Both the position numbers and the translations under genes were made by a program. Positions 1-7,105 of a stretch of DNA of 10,007 bases are shown here, in pieces. The first letter of the stretch is position 1, and each line of letters starts with the position of its first letter. A model generated the notes under the pieces. The model made no database searches, was not told the origin of the DNA, and worked only from the letters and a program-made list of their open reading frames with translations. The stretch comes from Clostridia bacterium. GTDB taxonomy: Bacteria; Bacillota; Clostridia; CAKSNL01; HGM11501. The DNA lies in assembly GCA_900766735.1 (NCBI GenBank), contig CAAFWO010000001.1, positions 1-10,007 on the forward strand, given 5' to 3'.

Positions 1-111
1 ATCCCGGCAATAAAGCTCTATCTCTCGCTCGGCTTTACGCCGATCTATACTCACGAGAGCCACTATGAGCGCTGGGCAAATGTGATGAAAAACATAGAGA
101 ACCGCGGCTGA
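1..111 (+). CDS. GNAT-family N-acetyltransferase, C-terminal fragment
   Basis: Frame 1 is open from the window edge to the TGA at 109-111, giving the last 36 residues of a protein whose start lies upstream. The peptide begins IPAIKLYLSLGFTPIYTHES. This matches the last conserved block of GNAT acyltransferases, where a helix ending in 'A-x-x-L-Y-x-x-L-G-F' is followed by the final strand. Members move an acetyl group from acetyl-CoA to an amine; nothing here identifies the acceptor. The acetyl-CoA-binding loop is outside the window. The last codons and the stop form the 5' arm of the terminator at 99-126, so the gene ends its transcription unit. The family call rests on one short motif. Confidence 0.72.
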   Translation: MPAIKLYLSLGFTPIYTHESHYERWANVMKNIENRG

Positions 112-126
112 CGCCGCGGTTCTTTT
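99..126 (+). terminator. Rho-independent terminator of the GNAT gene
   Basis: A perfect 10-bp stem (GAACCGCGGC at 99-108, GCCGCGGTTC at 113-122) with a TGAC loop is followed by TTTT. The stop codon (109-111) sits in the loop, so the 5' arm is coding sequence. It separates the GNAT unit from the GH31 unit. Confidence 0.9.
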
Positions 127-291
127 GCTGTGTGATTTAAATGCTCCTTTGCCTGTGGGATGACCGCCCGCTTAAAGTAAGATCAAAGAGTGAAAAAGTG
201 CGTCTGCGGCGCTCTCACTTAGATGATACAGGCCGCTTCAAAACAGTGGATTTTTAGTTCGTATCGCAAGAATAATATCGTTCCAAAAGCC

Positions 292-319
292 TTGACAGGC
301 CTTAAAATCAATATATAAT
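292..319 (+). promoter_or_regulatory. Sigma-A-type promoter of the GH31 gene
   Basis: TTGACA (292-297) and TATAAT (314-319) are separated by 16 bp, so both hexamers match consensus with near-optimal spacing. Initiation would fall around 326-328, leaving a leader of about 40 nt before the ATG at 369. The region between the upstream terminator and this promoter (127-291) shows no gene or clear signal. Confidence 0.85.
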
Positions 320-321
320 AA

Positions 322-335
322 TGTAAACGGTTACG
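322..335 (+). promoter_or_regulatory. cre/LacI-family operator over the GH31 transcription start
   Basis: TGTAAACGGTTACG matches the catabolite-responsive-element consensus TGWAANCGNTNWCA at every position except the last, where G replaces A. The core GTAA-NCGN-TTAC is dyad-symmetric around CG, the hallmark of LacI/GalR-family sites. It lies 2 bp downstream of the -10 box, so a bound repressor would block initiation. CcpA-mediated catabolite repression, or a pathway-specific LacI-type repressor encoded elsewhere, would both fit. No such regulator is in the window. Confidence 0.7.
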
Positions 336-368
336 GTTTATCTTATTTAACACAACAGGAGGCATTAA

Positions 369-2552
369 ATGAAACTCACGAAAATCAGCGAAAACATATG
401 GCACGCTTTCGAGGAAAACGCGGACGATTCCCTTCTGTGCCGGTATAATATTCTAAACACCGGCACACCTCTTTTAGATGACGGCCTTGCCGAATGCGAA
501 GGAGACAAAGTCACCCTGAACGCAAAACGCATTGTCAGCTTCCTTTCGGAAAAGTACGGCGGCGGATACCGCATAAAGATTCCGCTCGATAAAAAGGAGC
601 GCATCTTCGGACTTGGCGACGCGACGCGCAAAAGAATCATGATCCGCGGCATGTGCGCGGATATGCACGTCGAAAACGTTATTTCCTACGGCCCGATGGC
701 TGTAATGTTAAGCGACAGCGGCTGGGCGTTTATGCTCGACAGCACCTACAGAAGCTTTATAGACTGCGCCAAGACCGATCCCGATTCGATAGTTATCGAC
801 GTGACAGGCGGAAAAGCAAGCTTTTTCCTCTTCCGTGCCGACTCTCTTAAAGGGCTCGTCGGACTTATCACCAAGGTTTCCGGGCGGCCCGTGATGCTGC
901 CGGAATTTGCCTACGGTCTGACTCTCGTTAAAAATGAGGCGACCGACGCACGCAGTCTTCTCGACGACATAAGACGTATGCGCGATCTCGACATTCCCTG
1001 TGACACAATGGGGCTTGAGCCGTCGTGGATGGAGACCTTCTACGATTACACCGTTTACAAAAAGTGGAACAAGAAACGCTTCGAGCTGCCGTCGTGGTAT
1101 GAGGAAAATTCGGCGCAAAAATTCACGTTCTTCTACCCGATGCGTGAAATGGGAATGAAGCTCAGCCTCTGGCTCTGCAACGATTACGATATCTTTTGGG
1201 AGGAGGAACGAAAAAAGTCCGAAAATGACGATAACACTGCGGCAAAACCGGATTCCTTCAAGTTCCCGACCGGCGCTGCCATAAAAGACAACCATTTTGC
1301 AACCGCAATAAAGCTTGATAAGCTGACAAAAGAGAACGAGCCGTGGTTTGAGCATCTTAAAAAGTTTGTCGATAACGGAGCGTCCGCCTTTAAGCTTGAC
1401 GGCGCGAACCAGATAGTCTACCACCCCGACCGGCTCTGGGGCGGAAAATACACCGACGACGAGATTCATAACCTCTATCCCGTGATACTCGCAAAGCAGA
1501 TCTATAACGGTTTTGCCGAATACACCGGGCGAAGGCTGCTGCTCTATACGTCCGGTGCGTATCTGGGCACTCAGCAGTTCGCGGCGACCTGGTCCGGCGA
1601 CACCGGCGGAGGGCCCGGCACTTTGGTTTCGATGATGAACTACGCGATGTGCGGCCACTCGAATACCGCATGCGATATCGATCCGTCAGATCCGACAAGC
1701 ATACATTACGGATTTTTGACGCCCTGGGCGCAGTATTTCTGCTGGAGCAACTGGATGTATCCATGGTATCTGGGCGAGGAAAAGGAAAATATGATCCGCT
1801 TCTATTCCAAGCTCCGTTCCTCCCTCGTTCCGTATCTCTACACGCTGGCGCACGAGGCATATGAGACCGGCATCGCGATGTTAAGGCCTCTCCCGCTCGC
1901 GTTCGAGGGAACCGACCGCTTTGACGATGTCACGAATGCCTACATGCTCGGAGATAAGTTATATGTCGGCGCCTTTGATATGAACCTCAAGCTGCCGGAC
2001 GGAGGCTGGATGGACTACTTTACCGAGGAAAAATACGAAGGCGGATGCGATATTGAATACAATATCCCCGAAGGCAGAGGCGGCGCGCTTTTCGTTAAGG
2101 AGGGAAGCGTGTTTGTCACGATGAAGCCCCAGAAATATATCCTTGAAAAGCAGCATGAATATATCGTAAAGGTCTATCCCGGAGCCGACGACTCGTTCAC
2201 GCTTTACGAGGACGACGGAATGACCTTTGATTATCAGACCGGCGGCTTTTCCGAGACCGCAATCAGAATGGAGAATACCAAAAAAGACGGCTTCGATCTT
2301 GTAATATGCAAACGGGAGGGCGGATTTGATGGCCGCCCCGACAACGGGCATGACATTGTAAACAATTCGATTCCGGAAATTTGCGGCATGAAGCCGTCAA
2401 ATGACATCACGGTCGAGCTGCACGCCGTTCCCTCGAAAGTCACGGCGGACGGAAAGAGCGTGAATTTCAGCTCGGACGGAATGGTCAGCATATTCACCCT
2501 CAAAGGGAAGCGGCATGATGAAGGCGATATACGCTTTGAAGTGAAATATTGA
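369..2552 (+). CDS. Glycoside hydrolase family 31 (alpha-glycosidase)
   Basis: This 727-residue protein, within the usual GH31 size range, has the expected architecture. An N-terminal beta-sandwich (about 1-178) contains FGLGD at 80-84. The TIM barrel starts near LPEFAYGL (178) and C-terminal beta domains begin around residue 520. The nucleophile is the Asp of KLDGA (D344) and the acid/base the Asp of ATWSGDT (D411); their spacing is normal for retaining GH31 enzymes. The motif GLEPSWMETFYD (215-226) supports the family. There is no signal peptide, so it probably acts in the cytoplasm on imported oligosaccharides. The start is fixed by AGGAGG at 357-362, 6 nt before the ATG. Its own promoter and operator lie upstream and a terminator follows, so it is monocistronic. 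GH31 includes alpha-glucosidases, alpha-xylosidases, alpha-galactosidases and alpha-N-acetylgalactosaminidases; the substrate cannot be assigned here. Confidence 0.93.
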   Translation: MKLTKISENIWHAFEENADDSLLCRYNILNTGTPLLDDGLAECEGDKVTLNAKRIVSFLSEKYGGGYRIKIPLDKKERIFGLGDATRKRIMIRGMCADMHVENVISYGPMAVMLSDSGWAFMLDSTYRSFIDCAKTDPDSIVIDVTGGKASFFLFRADSLKGLVGLITKVSGRPVMLPEFAYGLTLVKNEATDARSLLDDIRRMRDLDIPCDTMGLEPSWMETFYDYTVYKKWNKKRFELPSWYEENSAQKFTFFYPMREMGMKLSLWLCNDYDIFWEEERKKSENDDNTAAKPDSFKFPTGAAIKDNHFATAIKLDKLTKENEPWFEHLKKFVDNGASAFKLDGANQIVYHPDRLWGGKYTDDEIHNLYPVILAKQIYNGFAEYTGRRLLLYTSGAYLGTQQFAATWSGDTGGGPGTLVSMMNYAMCGHSNTACDIDPSDPTSIHYGFLTPWAQYFCWSNWMYPWYLGEEKENMIRFYSKLRSSLVPYLYTLAHEAYETGIAMLRPLPLAFEGTDRFDDVTNAYMLGDKLYVGAFDMNLKLPDGGWMDYFTEEKYEGGCDIEYNIPEGRGGALFVKEGSVFVTMKPQKYILEKQHEYIVKVYPGADDSFTLYEDDGMTFDYQTGGFSETAIRMENTKKDGFDLVICKREGGFDGRPDNGHDIVNNSIPEICGMKPSNDITVELHAVPSKVTADGKSVNFSSDGMVSIFTLKGKRHDEGDIRFEVKY

Positions 2553-2572
2553 TGCCGAAAGCCGGCTCACAA

Positions 2573-2605
2573 AAAGGTGCTGTAACCTTATGTTACAGCA
2601 CCTTT
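2573..2605 (-). terminator. Terminator of the leftward AraC operon, possibly bidirectional
   Basis: A perfect 14-bp stem (AAAGGTGCTGTAAC at 2573-2586, GTTACAGCACCTTT at 2592-2605) has a 5-nt loop. Read on the minus strand, the 3' arm runs into a continuous U tract (A-run at 2571-2575). On the plus strand it is followed only by GTTAT, so it would terminate rightward transcripts less well. It lies 48 bp beyond the stop of the nuclease gene, the last gene of the leftward operon. Confidence 0.85.
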
Positions 2606-2617
2606 GTTATACTTAAG

Positions 2618-2648
2618 GGCCGATTTCGGTGAATCGGCCGTTTTTTTT
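2618..2648 (+). terminator. Rho-independent terminator of the GH31 gene
   Basis: GGCCGATT (2618-2625) pairs with AATCGGCC (2632-2639) around a 6-nt loop, followed by G and eight T residues (2641-2648). It sits 66 bp after the GH31 stop. With the hairpin at 2573-2605 it forms a convergent terminator pair, each having its best U tract for the opposite strand. Confidence 0.9.
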
Positions 2649-2652
2649 GCGC

Positions 2653-3876
2653 TCACGCGGCGCAGATGGCGCAGGGGGTGTAGCCCTTTGCCTCAAGAGC
2701 CGCGCGCGAATAAGCGCCCTTAATTTTATTTTCCTCTTTCATCTTAAAAACGGCGGAGCACGAGGGCAGATGATACTTTTTGCTCTTCGTGTTTAAGACA
2801 AGCTCCTCTTTTTCGTCCCCGCCGGCTTTTTCGCCCGTTACAAGGTGCGAATCGCCCGTCTTATAGTCGATCGCGATTCCCGGCTGAACATTATAGCAAA
2901 AGACCGAGAACTTCAGCCCCTCGCCGCCGTCCTCGACCGAGCGCGCCTCCAAATACACACCGCCGGCCAAAAGATCGTCGCCCCTAAAGACCGGCGTCGC
3001 GCGGTACATCACATGGTTGCCCGTCCTTTTGACATATTCGGCGGTCTTGTTCTCATAGGGCAGCATTCCCGAAACGTTTAGATACCGCGTGCCGGTGATT
3101 AAGTTTTTCTTGTTCGCGTTCTCGCCGGTTAACTGATAGCCGATCAGATGACAGCGGTTGTAAAGATATTTGCCCTCCACGATGTCGTATTTGACAAGAT
3201 GCCACCCCGTCGGGCGGACAGAGCCTATCTCGCCGCGCTTTTCGGTCGGCATAATGTCTCTCCCGACCGAGGCGGTACAGACGCCGGCGCGCGAAAGCGA
3301 GTCAAGATTAGAATAGTGCTCGAACGACTTACCGGTAATCTCGCTCTCTGAAAAAAACGGCTCGCCGGAATTTATTTCCGATGCCGGTGCGCCCGAAAAA
3401 TCCGGCACTAAAAGAAAGTCAAACCCCGGCCTTGCCCCCTCCTCGCTGACCGTGACAGAGCCGGACGGCGCGTCGTAGCTGACATTTAATTTAAGCCGCT
3501 CGGCAATGAACCTGACAGGCAAAAACGTGCGCGAGCCTATTATGACCGGCGGCGAGTCAAGCGCGAATATCCTTCCGTTAGAAAACGCCTCCTGACTGCC
3601 GACCGTTAAGCGGATAATGGTGCCCTTAAAGCGAAGAAGCACCGTGTTCGTCTCGGCCGAGAACTCCGCCGAGCCGCCGAGGCCTTCCGCCACGGCGCGC
3701 ACGGGGCAAAGCGTCCGCCCGGATATGACGACGGGAGATGAGTCAAGCGCCCTCTCTTTCCCGTCCTCCGTCATCACGGCCTCGCCGACCTTAAAACGCA
3801 GAACGCTGCCCTTTGCAAAGCTTGCCGAAAACAAAAGCGTGAGCGCCAAAAGCGCCGATACTACTCTCTTTTTCAT
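2653..3876 (-). CDS. Secreted stalk-domain DNA/RNA non-specific endonuclease
   Basis: This 407-residue exported protein begins with a Sec signal peptide (KKR, a hydrophobic core, and cleavage probably after SFA at about 21). Two repeats of the copper-amine-oxidase N-terminal 'stalk' domain follow (about 25-145), each with SPPVI-S/G-RT-PVR-AE. The nuclease domain (about 180-332) carries LYNRCHLIGYQL and NKKNLITGTRYLN. H243 sits where the general base of the DRGH/beta-beta-alpha-metal nucleases (NucA/EndA type) is found; here the motif reads NRCH. The tail (360-407) has YHLPSC and PCAIC, with H369, C373, C402 and C405 as a possible metal site. It probably cleaves extracellular DNA or RNA at the surface. 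It is the last gene of the AraC operon: its ATG overlaps the amidohydrolase TGA (ATGA) and its own ribosome site (GGGG) is weak, so translational coupling is likely. The convergent terminator pair lies downstream. Confidence 0.88.
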   Translation of the reverse strand: MKKRVVSALLALTLLFSASFAKGSVLRFKVGEAVMTEDGKERALDSSPVVISGRTLCPVRAVAEGLGGSAEFSAETNTVLLRFKGTIIRLTVGSQEAFSNGRIFALDSPPVIIGSRTFLPVRFIAERLKLNVSYDAPSGSVTVSEEGARPGFDFLLVPDFSGAPASEINSGEPFFSESEITGKSFEHYSNLDSLSRAGVCTASVGRDIMPTEKRGEIGSVRPTGWHLVKYDIVEGKYLYNRCHLIGYQLTGENANKKNLITGTRYLNVSGMLPYENKTAEYVKRTGNHVMYRATPVFRGDDLLAGGVYLEARSVEDGGEGLKFSVFCYNVQPGIAIDYKTGDSHLVTGEKAGGDEKEELVLNTKSKKYHLPSCSAVFKMKEENKIKGAYSRAALEAKGYTPCAICAA

Positions 3877-4673
3877 CGTTTTATCCCCAAAAGCCTTTCC
3901 GCGTTTTCGTGATAAATGAGCTCCTTTTCCGCCTCTGACAAGCCGAGAGTCGCTATGAACCTTTTCTCAAGCGACGGCGTGTGCCAGGGCGAATCCGTCG
4001 CGAAGAGCATATATTCTATGCCGTGCTTTTCGATTATCTTTATCGCCGACTCCCTCGGAAGCTGGCCGTAGCCGAACGACGTGTCGATGAATAAATTTTT
4101 CTGCCCGGCAAGGTGAGATAAAACCTCGTCCCACATCGAAAGGCCGCCCCAGTGCGCCGCGACGACGGGCGCGGAAAAATGAGAAAGCGCCGCGGTGAGC
4201 GCCGCCGGCGTGCAGTGGCAGACGCCGCCGTACCCATAGTCCGCTCCCATATGAAAGACGGTTATAAGCCCGAGGTCGGAAATTTTTTCATAGATCGGGA
4301 ACATCTTCTCATCGTCGATGAAAAAGCCCTGATACTCCGGGTGGAGCTTAACGCCCGAAAGGCCGAGCTCACAGATCCGCAAAAGTTCATCCATGGCGTC
4401 CGGCGCGTCCGGATGAACGGAGCCGAAAGCAAATATCGCCTTGCGATCGTTGATCGAGGCCGCAAAATCGTTGACGCTTTTCATCTGGTGAGCGTTCGTC
4501 GCAATGTTTAAGACGACGGAGCTTGTAACGCCCTCCTCTGCCATAGCGCGCTTTAAGCCATCGGCCGTCCCGTCGGTGTAATTTATAAGGCCTCCCGAGG
4601 CGAACGAGAGCTTTTCGACCGCGCGTGCGGCTATTTTTTCAGGAAAACAGTGAGTGTGAAAATCAATAAGCAA
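3873..4673 (-). CDS. Amidohydrolase (COG2159-type metal-dependent hydrolase)
   Basis: This is a TIM-barrel amidohydrolase. Numbering from the TTG start chosen here (266 residues), the metal motif HTH is at 6-8, followed by KLHPE (K109, H111), FHMGAD (H141), AAHWGG (H174) and ATDSPW (D227). This is the pattern of the COG2159 family, which includes ACMSD-like decarboxylases and many hydrolases of unknown substrate. No signal peptide is present, so it is cytoplasmic. The frame stays open to an ATG at 4763, but that would add 30 residues lying inside the AraC gene, and homologues usually begin just before 'IDFHTH'. TTG at 4671-4673 gives MLIDFHTH, with GAAGGAAG upstream at longer than ideal spacing. 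An ATG overlapping the AraC stop (4682-4684) is out of frame by one base because of a run of eight T. The substrate is unknown. Confidence 0.85.
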   Translation of the reverse strand: MLIDFHTHCFPEKIAARAVEKLSFASGGLINYTDGTADGLKRAMAEEGVTSSVVLNIATNAHQMKSVNDFAASINDRKAIFAFGSVHPDAPDAMDELLRICELGLSGVKLHPEYQGFFIDDEKMFPIYEKISDLGLITVFHMGADYGYGGVCHCTPAALTAALSHFSAPVVAAHWGGLSMWDEVLSHLAGQKNLFIDTSFGYGQLPRESAIKIIEKHGIEYMLFATDSPWHTPSLEKRFIATLGLSEAEKELIYHENAERLLGIKR

Positions 4674-4680
4674 AAAAAAT

Positions 4681-5451
4681 TCATCTTCCTTCGTTTTTAA
4701 ATTCTCTCGGCGTTTTGCCGAAGCTTTTCTTAAACAGTCTCGCGAAATAATTCGGGTCGTCAAACCCGCATTTTTCCGCGGTCTCGGTGATGTTCATATC
4801 GGTCGAGGCCAAAAGCTCGGCCGCTTTTTCAAGGCGGAGCTTTTTTACGTATGCCATCGGTGTGAGCCCGACGGAGGACTTAAAGAGCCTTGAGAGATAT
4901 CCGCCTGTCATATGAAGCTCCCCGGCAAGGTCTGAAAGCGCGATCCTTTCGCGGTAGTGGCACTTTAAAAATTCCAGAGCTTTGGCGATCCTTTCGGGCT
5001 CCTCTTCTTCGGCGGCCTTGTGCTTTTCGATCAGGCGCGAGATGATCAGGCACGCGTAGCCGCGCACGGCGTGAACGTAGCCGTCGGGCTTTTTCTCTAT
5101 AAGGTCATAGATCGATGAGATCATTTTTACGATCTTTTCGTCCGATATCTTAGTGACGAACCGGACGGACTCACAGTCGGAAAACGAGGGCGGCAGAATG
5201 ATGCACCCCCACGACCCGTAGCCGGACACACACTCGTGAAGCTCGCCCGAATTAATGACGGCAACACTGCCAGCATCAAGGTCGAAAACTCCGCTCTCGG
5301 TCTTTAAGCGCCCCTTGCCGGAGAAAAAGCACTGTATCTCGATATGCTCGTGCCAGTGCGCCATATAGTTATATTCGGCCGGCTCCTTCGAGTTCACCCT
5401 GATGGGAAACCCGTCCGCCGGGATATTTTCGTATAGCCTTAAATCGTTCAT
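4681..5451 (-). CDS. AraC-family transcriptional regulator with N-terminal cupin
   Basis: The 256-residue protein has an N-terminal cupin-like ligand-sensing domain (about 15-95) with the HWHEH cluster (H32, H34, H36 and E35). The C-terminal AraC DNA-binding domain (about 155-252) holds two helix-turn-helix units: ALSDLAGELHMTGGYLSRLF, and ITETAEKCGF followed by DPNYFARLFKKSFGKTPREF, the classic second half. Size and order match sugar-responsive AraC regulators. The start is supported by AGGAG (complement of 5461-5465), 9 nt from the ATG, and by a consensus-like promoter. It is the first gene of a leftward operon with the amidohydrolase and nuclease, and is divergent from GH20. By the usual rule for such pairs, it probably controls GH20 and its own operon. 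The inducer is unknown; a hexosamine-containing sugar is a reasonable guess. Confidence 0.93.
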   Translation of the reverse strand: MNDLRLYENIPADGFPIRVNSKEPAEYNYMAHWHEHIEIQCFFSGKGRLKTESGVFDLDAGSVAVINSGELHECVSGYGSWGCIILPPSFSDCESVRFVTKISDEKIVKMISSIYDLIEKKPDGYVHAVRGYACLIISRLIEKHKAAEEEEPERIAKALEFLKCHYRERIALSDLAGELHMTGGYLSRLFKSSVGLTPMAYVKKLRLEKAAELLASTDMNITETAEKCGFDDPNYFARLFKKSFGKTPREFKNEGR

Positions 5452-5492
5452 TTTTGTTTTCTCCTGCTTTTGTGCCGTTTTGTGCTATCTTT

Positions 5493-5519
5493 TTTACATT
5501 TTAAATAGTATACTATAAT
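5493..5519 (+). promoter_or_regulatory. Rightward promoter of the GH20 gene
   Basis: TATAAT (5514-5519) is a perfect -10 box. The best -35 is TTTACA (5493-5498) at a short 15-bp spacing, so the promoter may need an activator, which fits control by the divergent AraC protein. The predicted leader is only about 20 nt and contains AAGGAGG (5532-5538). Confidence 0.65.
5505..5516. promoter_or_regulatory. Perfect 12-bp palindrome between divergent promoters
   Basis: ATAGTATACTAT is a perfect inverted repeat. It contains the -10 box of the leftward promoter and overlaps the start of the rightward -10 box, so a protein bound here would affect both. It could be an operator, or simply two AT-rich -10 elements that happen to be symmetric. 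AraC proteins usually bind direct repeats, so the binder, if any, need not be the neighbouring regulator. Confidence 0.45.
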
Positions 5520-5533
5520 CAGAATTTTGTCAA
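5505..5533 (-). promoter_or_regulatory. Leftward promoter of the AraC operon
   Basis: On the minus strand TTGACA (complement of 5528-5533) and TACTAT (complement of 5505-5510) are exactly 17 bp apart. This is a strong sigma-A promoter driving the AraC, amidohydrolase and nuclease genes. Its -35 box overlaps the 5' end of the GH20 Shine-Dalgarno, and its -10 box lies 3 bp from the rightward -10, so the two polymerases cannot bind at once. Confidence 0.85.
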
Positions 5534-5545
5534 GGAGGGAATTTT

Positions 5546-7105
5546 ATGTTTAAAAGAAAAGGCATTATGATCGACTGTTCGCGAAACGCGGTGAGGACGC
5601 CCGAAACCGTGATGCGGTTCGCGGATATGATGAAAAAGCTCGGCTACAACACGCTGATGCTCTACACGGAGGACACGTATGAGATCGAGTCCGAGCCCTA
5701 TTTCGGCTACCTTCGCGGCAGATACACCAAGGAAGAGCTGAAAAGGATCGACGACTACTGTGATTCGCTCGGGATCGAGCTCATCCCCTGTATCCAGACC
5801 CTCGCGCACCTTAACGCGACGATGAGCTGGGGCCGCTTTCAGCGTGTAAGAGACACGGGCGACATCTTAATGGTCGGGCTCGACGAGACGTATGAGCTCA
5901 TCGACAAGATGCTCAAAACCGTGTCCGAGAATTTTAAGAGCCGCACCGTCCACATCGGAATGGACGAGGCGTTCATGCTCGGCCGCGGCAGATACCTAAA
6001 CGAAAACGGCTTTCACGACCGCGCCGAGATCATGCGCGAGCACCTTAAAAGGGTTGCCGAAATCGCCGATAAATACGGCCTCACGCCCATTATGTGGGGA
6101 GATATGTTCAATCCCGAGATCGAGAGCGGGAAAAAAAGAGAGGACTACCTTCCCGCCAACGTGACTCCGGTATACTGGGACTATTACTCGCTTGACAAGG
6201 CGCACTACGATAAGAAAATGGCTGACTATAAGGCCTTCGCGCCCGACTTCTGGTTTGCCGGCGGCTTCTGGTCGTGGGCCGGCTTCGCGCCTCACAACTA
6301 CTATGCGATCGAGGCGACGAAGGCCGCTGTCGAAAGCGCGAAGGAGTATGGCACGGAAAACCTCTTTTTCACCGTCTGGGGCGATAACGGCGCCGAGACT
6401 CCGCTTTTCTCCATTCTCCCGGCGATGTATTACACCTCGCGCCTTTTGGACGGAGAGACGGACGATGATAAGATCAGGGCCGGATTTTATGACCTTACCG
6501 GCATAGCGTTTGACGACTTTATGTTACTTGACCTGCCGGACACGAACTTTGCCGGCGAAAACATCATCGACCCGGAAAAATATATGCTCTATAACGACCC
6601 CTTCATGGGCAAGTTTGACACGACGGCCGTTCCGGGAAGGAGCGCTGTCTATGCCTCGATGGCAGAGCGGCTCGGCAAGCTTTCGGACAACCCCGACTTC
6701 GGCTATATGTTTTCAACTCTCTCGGCGCTCTGCTCGGTGCTCGAGCTTAAATATGACCTCGGCGTCCGCACGAAGGAGGCATACACGGCAGGCAAGGACT
6801 TAAAGGAGCTTGCCGGCGTTTACGGCGAGGTAATCAGGAGGCTTCGGGACTTTTACGAGAAATTCCGCGCCCAGTGGCACAGGGAGAATAAGACCTTCGG
6901 CTTTGAGGTGCAGACCGCGCGGATCGGCGGCCTTATCCAAAGGCTGACCGACTGTCAGAACGACATGTTGATGAACCGGGCATATTCGTCGTCCTCGCTC
7001 TCGGCGCTTGAGACAGAGCTATTAGACCCCTTCTGCCGTGAGGGCGCACCGGTGTCCGACGTCTGCTTTAACTCATATTCGGCGACGTTTTCCGCGGTTT
7101 TGTAA
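5546..7105 (+). CDS. GH20 exo-beta-N-acetylhexosaminidase
   Basis: This 519-residue protein resembles the compact, intracellular GH20 enzymes such as pneumococcal GH20C. It starts directly with the barrel (MIDCSRNAVRTPETV), then LMLYTEDTYE, IPCIQTLAHLN and VHIGMDEA, where D140-E141 is the catalytic pair for substrate-assisted hydrolysis of terminal beta-GlcNAc or GalNAc. VYWDYYS (209-215), FAGGFWSWAGF (237-247) and FFTVWGDNG (274-282) line the sugar pocket. A helical C-terminal region follows (about 355-519). No signal peptide is seen, so it acts on imported oligosaccharides. AAGGAGG at 5532-5538, 7 nt from the ATG, fixes the start. The last 50 codons are overlapped on the opposite strand by the RepA ORF, yet the tail (ALETELLDPF, then FNSYSATFSAVL) still looks like a GH20C-type ending, so I regard this end as genuine. 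No terminator is visible after the stop. Confidence 0.93.
   Translation: MFKRKGIMIDCSRNAVRTPETVMRFADMMKKLGYNTLMLYTEDTYEIESEPYFGYLRGRYTKEELKRIDDYCDSLGIELIPCIQTLAHLNATMSWGRFQRVRDTGDILMVGLDETYELIDKMLKTVSENFKSRTVHIGMDEAFMLGRGRYLNENGFHDRAEIMREHLKRVAEIADKYGLTPIMWGDMFNPEIESGKKREDYLPANVTPVYWDYYSLDKAHYDKKMADYKAFAPDFWFAGGFWSWAGFAPHNYYAIEATKAAVESAKEYGTENLFFTVWGDNGAETPLFSILPAMYYTSRLLDGETDDDKIRAGFYDLTGIAFDDFMLLDLPDTNFAGENIIDPEKYMLYNDPFMGKFDTTAVPGRSAVYASMAERLGKLSDNPDFGYMFSTLSALCSVLELKYDLGVRTKEAYTAGKDLKELAGVYGEVIRRLRDFYEKFRAQWHRENKTFGFEVQTARIGGLIQRLTDCQNDMLMNRAYSSSSLSALETELLDPFCREGAPVSDVCFNSYSATFSAVL

Noticed and set aside
219..404. Minus-strand 61-codon frame across the GH31 promoter
   Set aside because: It begins inside GH31 and covers a consensus promoter and operator. 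I see no supporting ribosome site and recognise no domain.
708..1658. Long open frame (316 codons) on the minus strand inside GH31
   Set aside because: It is the antisense shadow of a clear GH31 gene with catalytic motifs. The product is rich in Arg, Val and His and matches no domain.
1390..1860. Minus-strand 156-codon frame, Arg/Ser-rich
   Set aside because: Another shadow of GH31; the low-complexity Arg-rich product is typical of antisense of GC-rich coding DNA.
4674..4763. Upstream ATG extension of the amidohydrolase by 30 residues
   Set aside because: It would lie within the AraC coding sequence, is Arg/Lys-rich and unlike homologues, and the metal motif HTH normally sits near the N-terminus.
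5546..7105. Truncation of the GH20 gene by the repA insertion
   Set aside because: The last 50 residues still look like the usual C-terminal region of GH20C-like enzymes, so the gene seems complete. The odd tail belongs to RepA.
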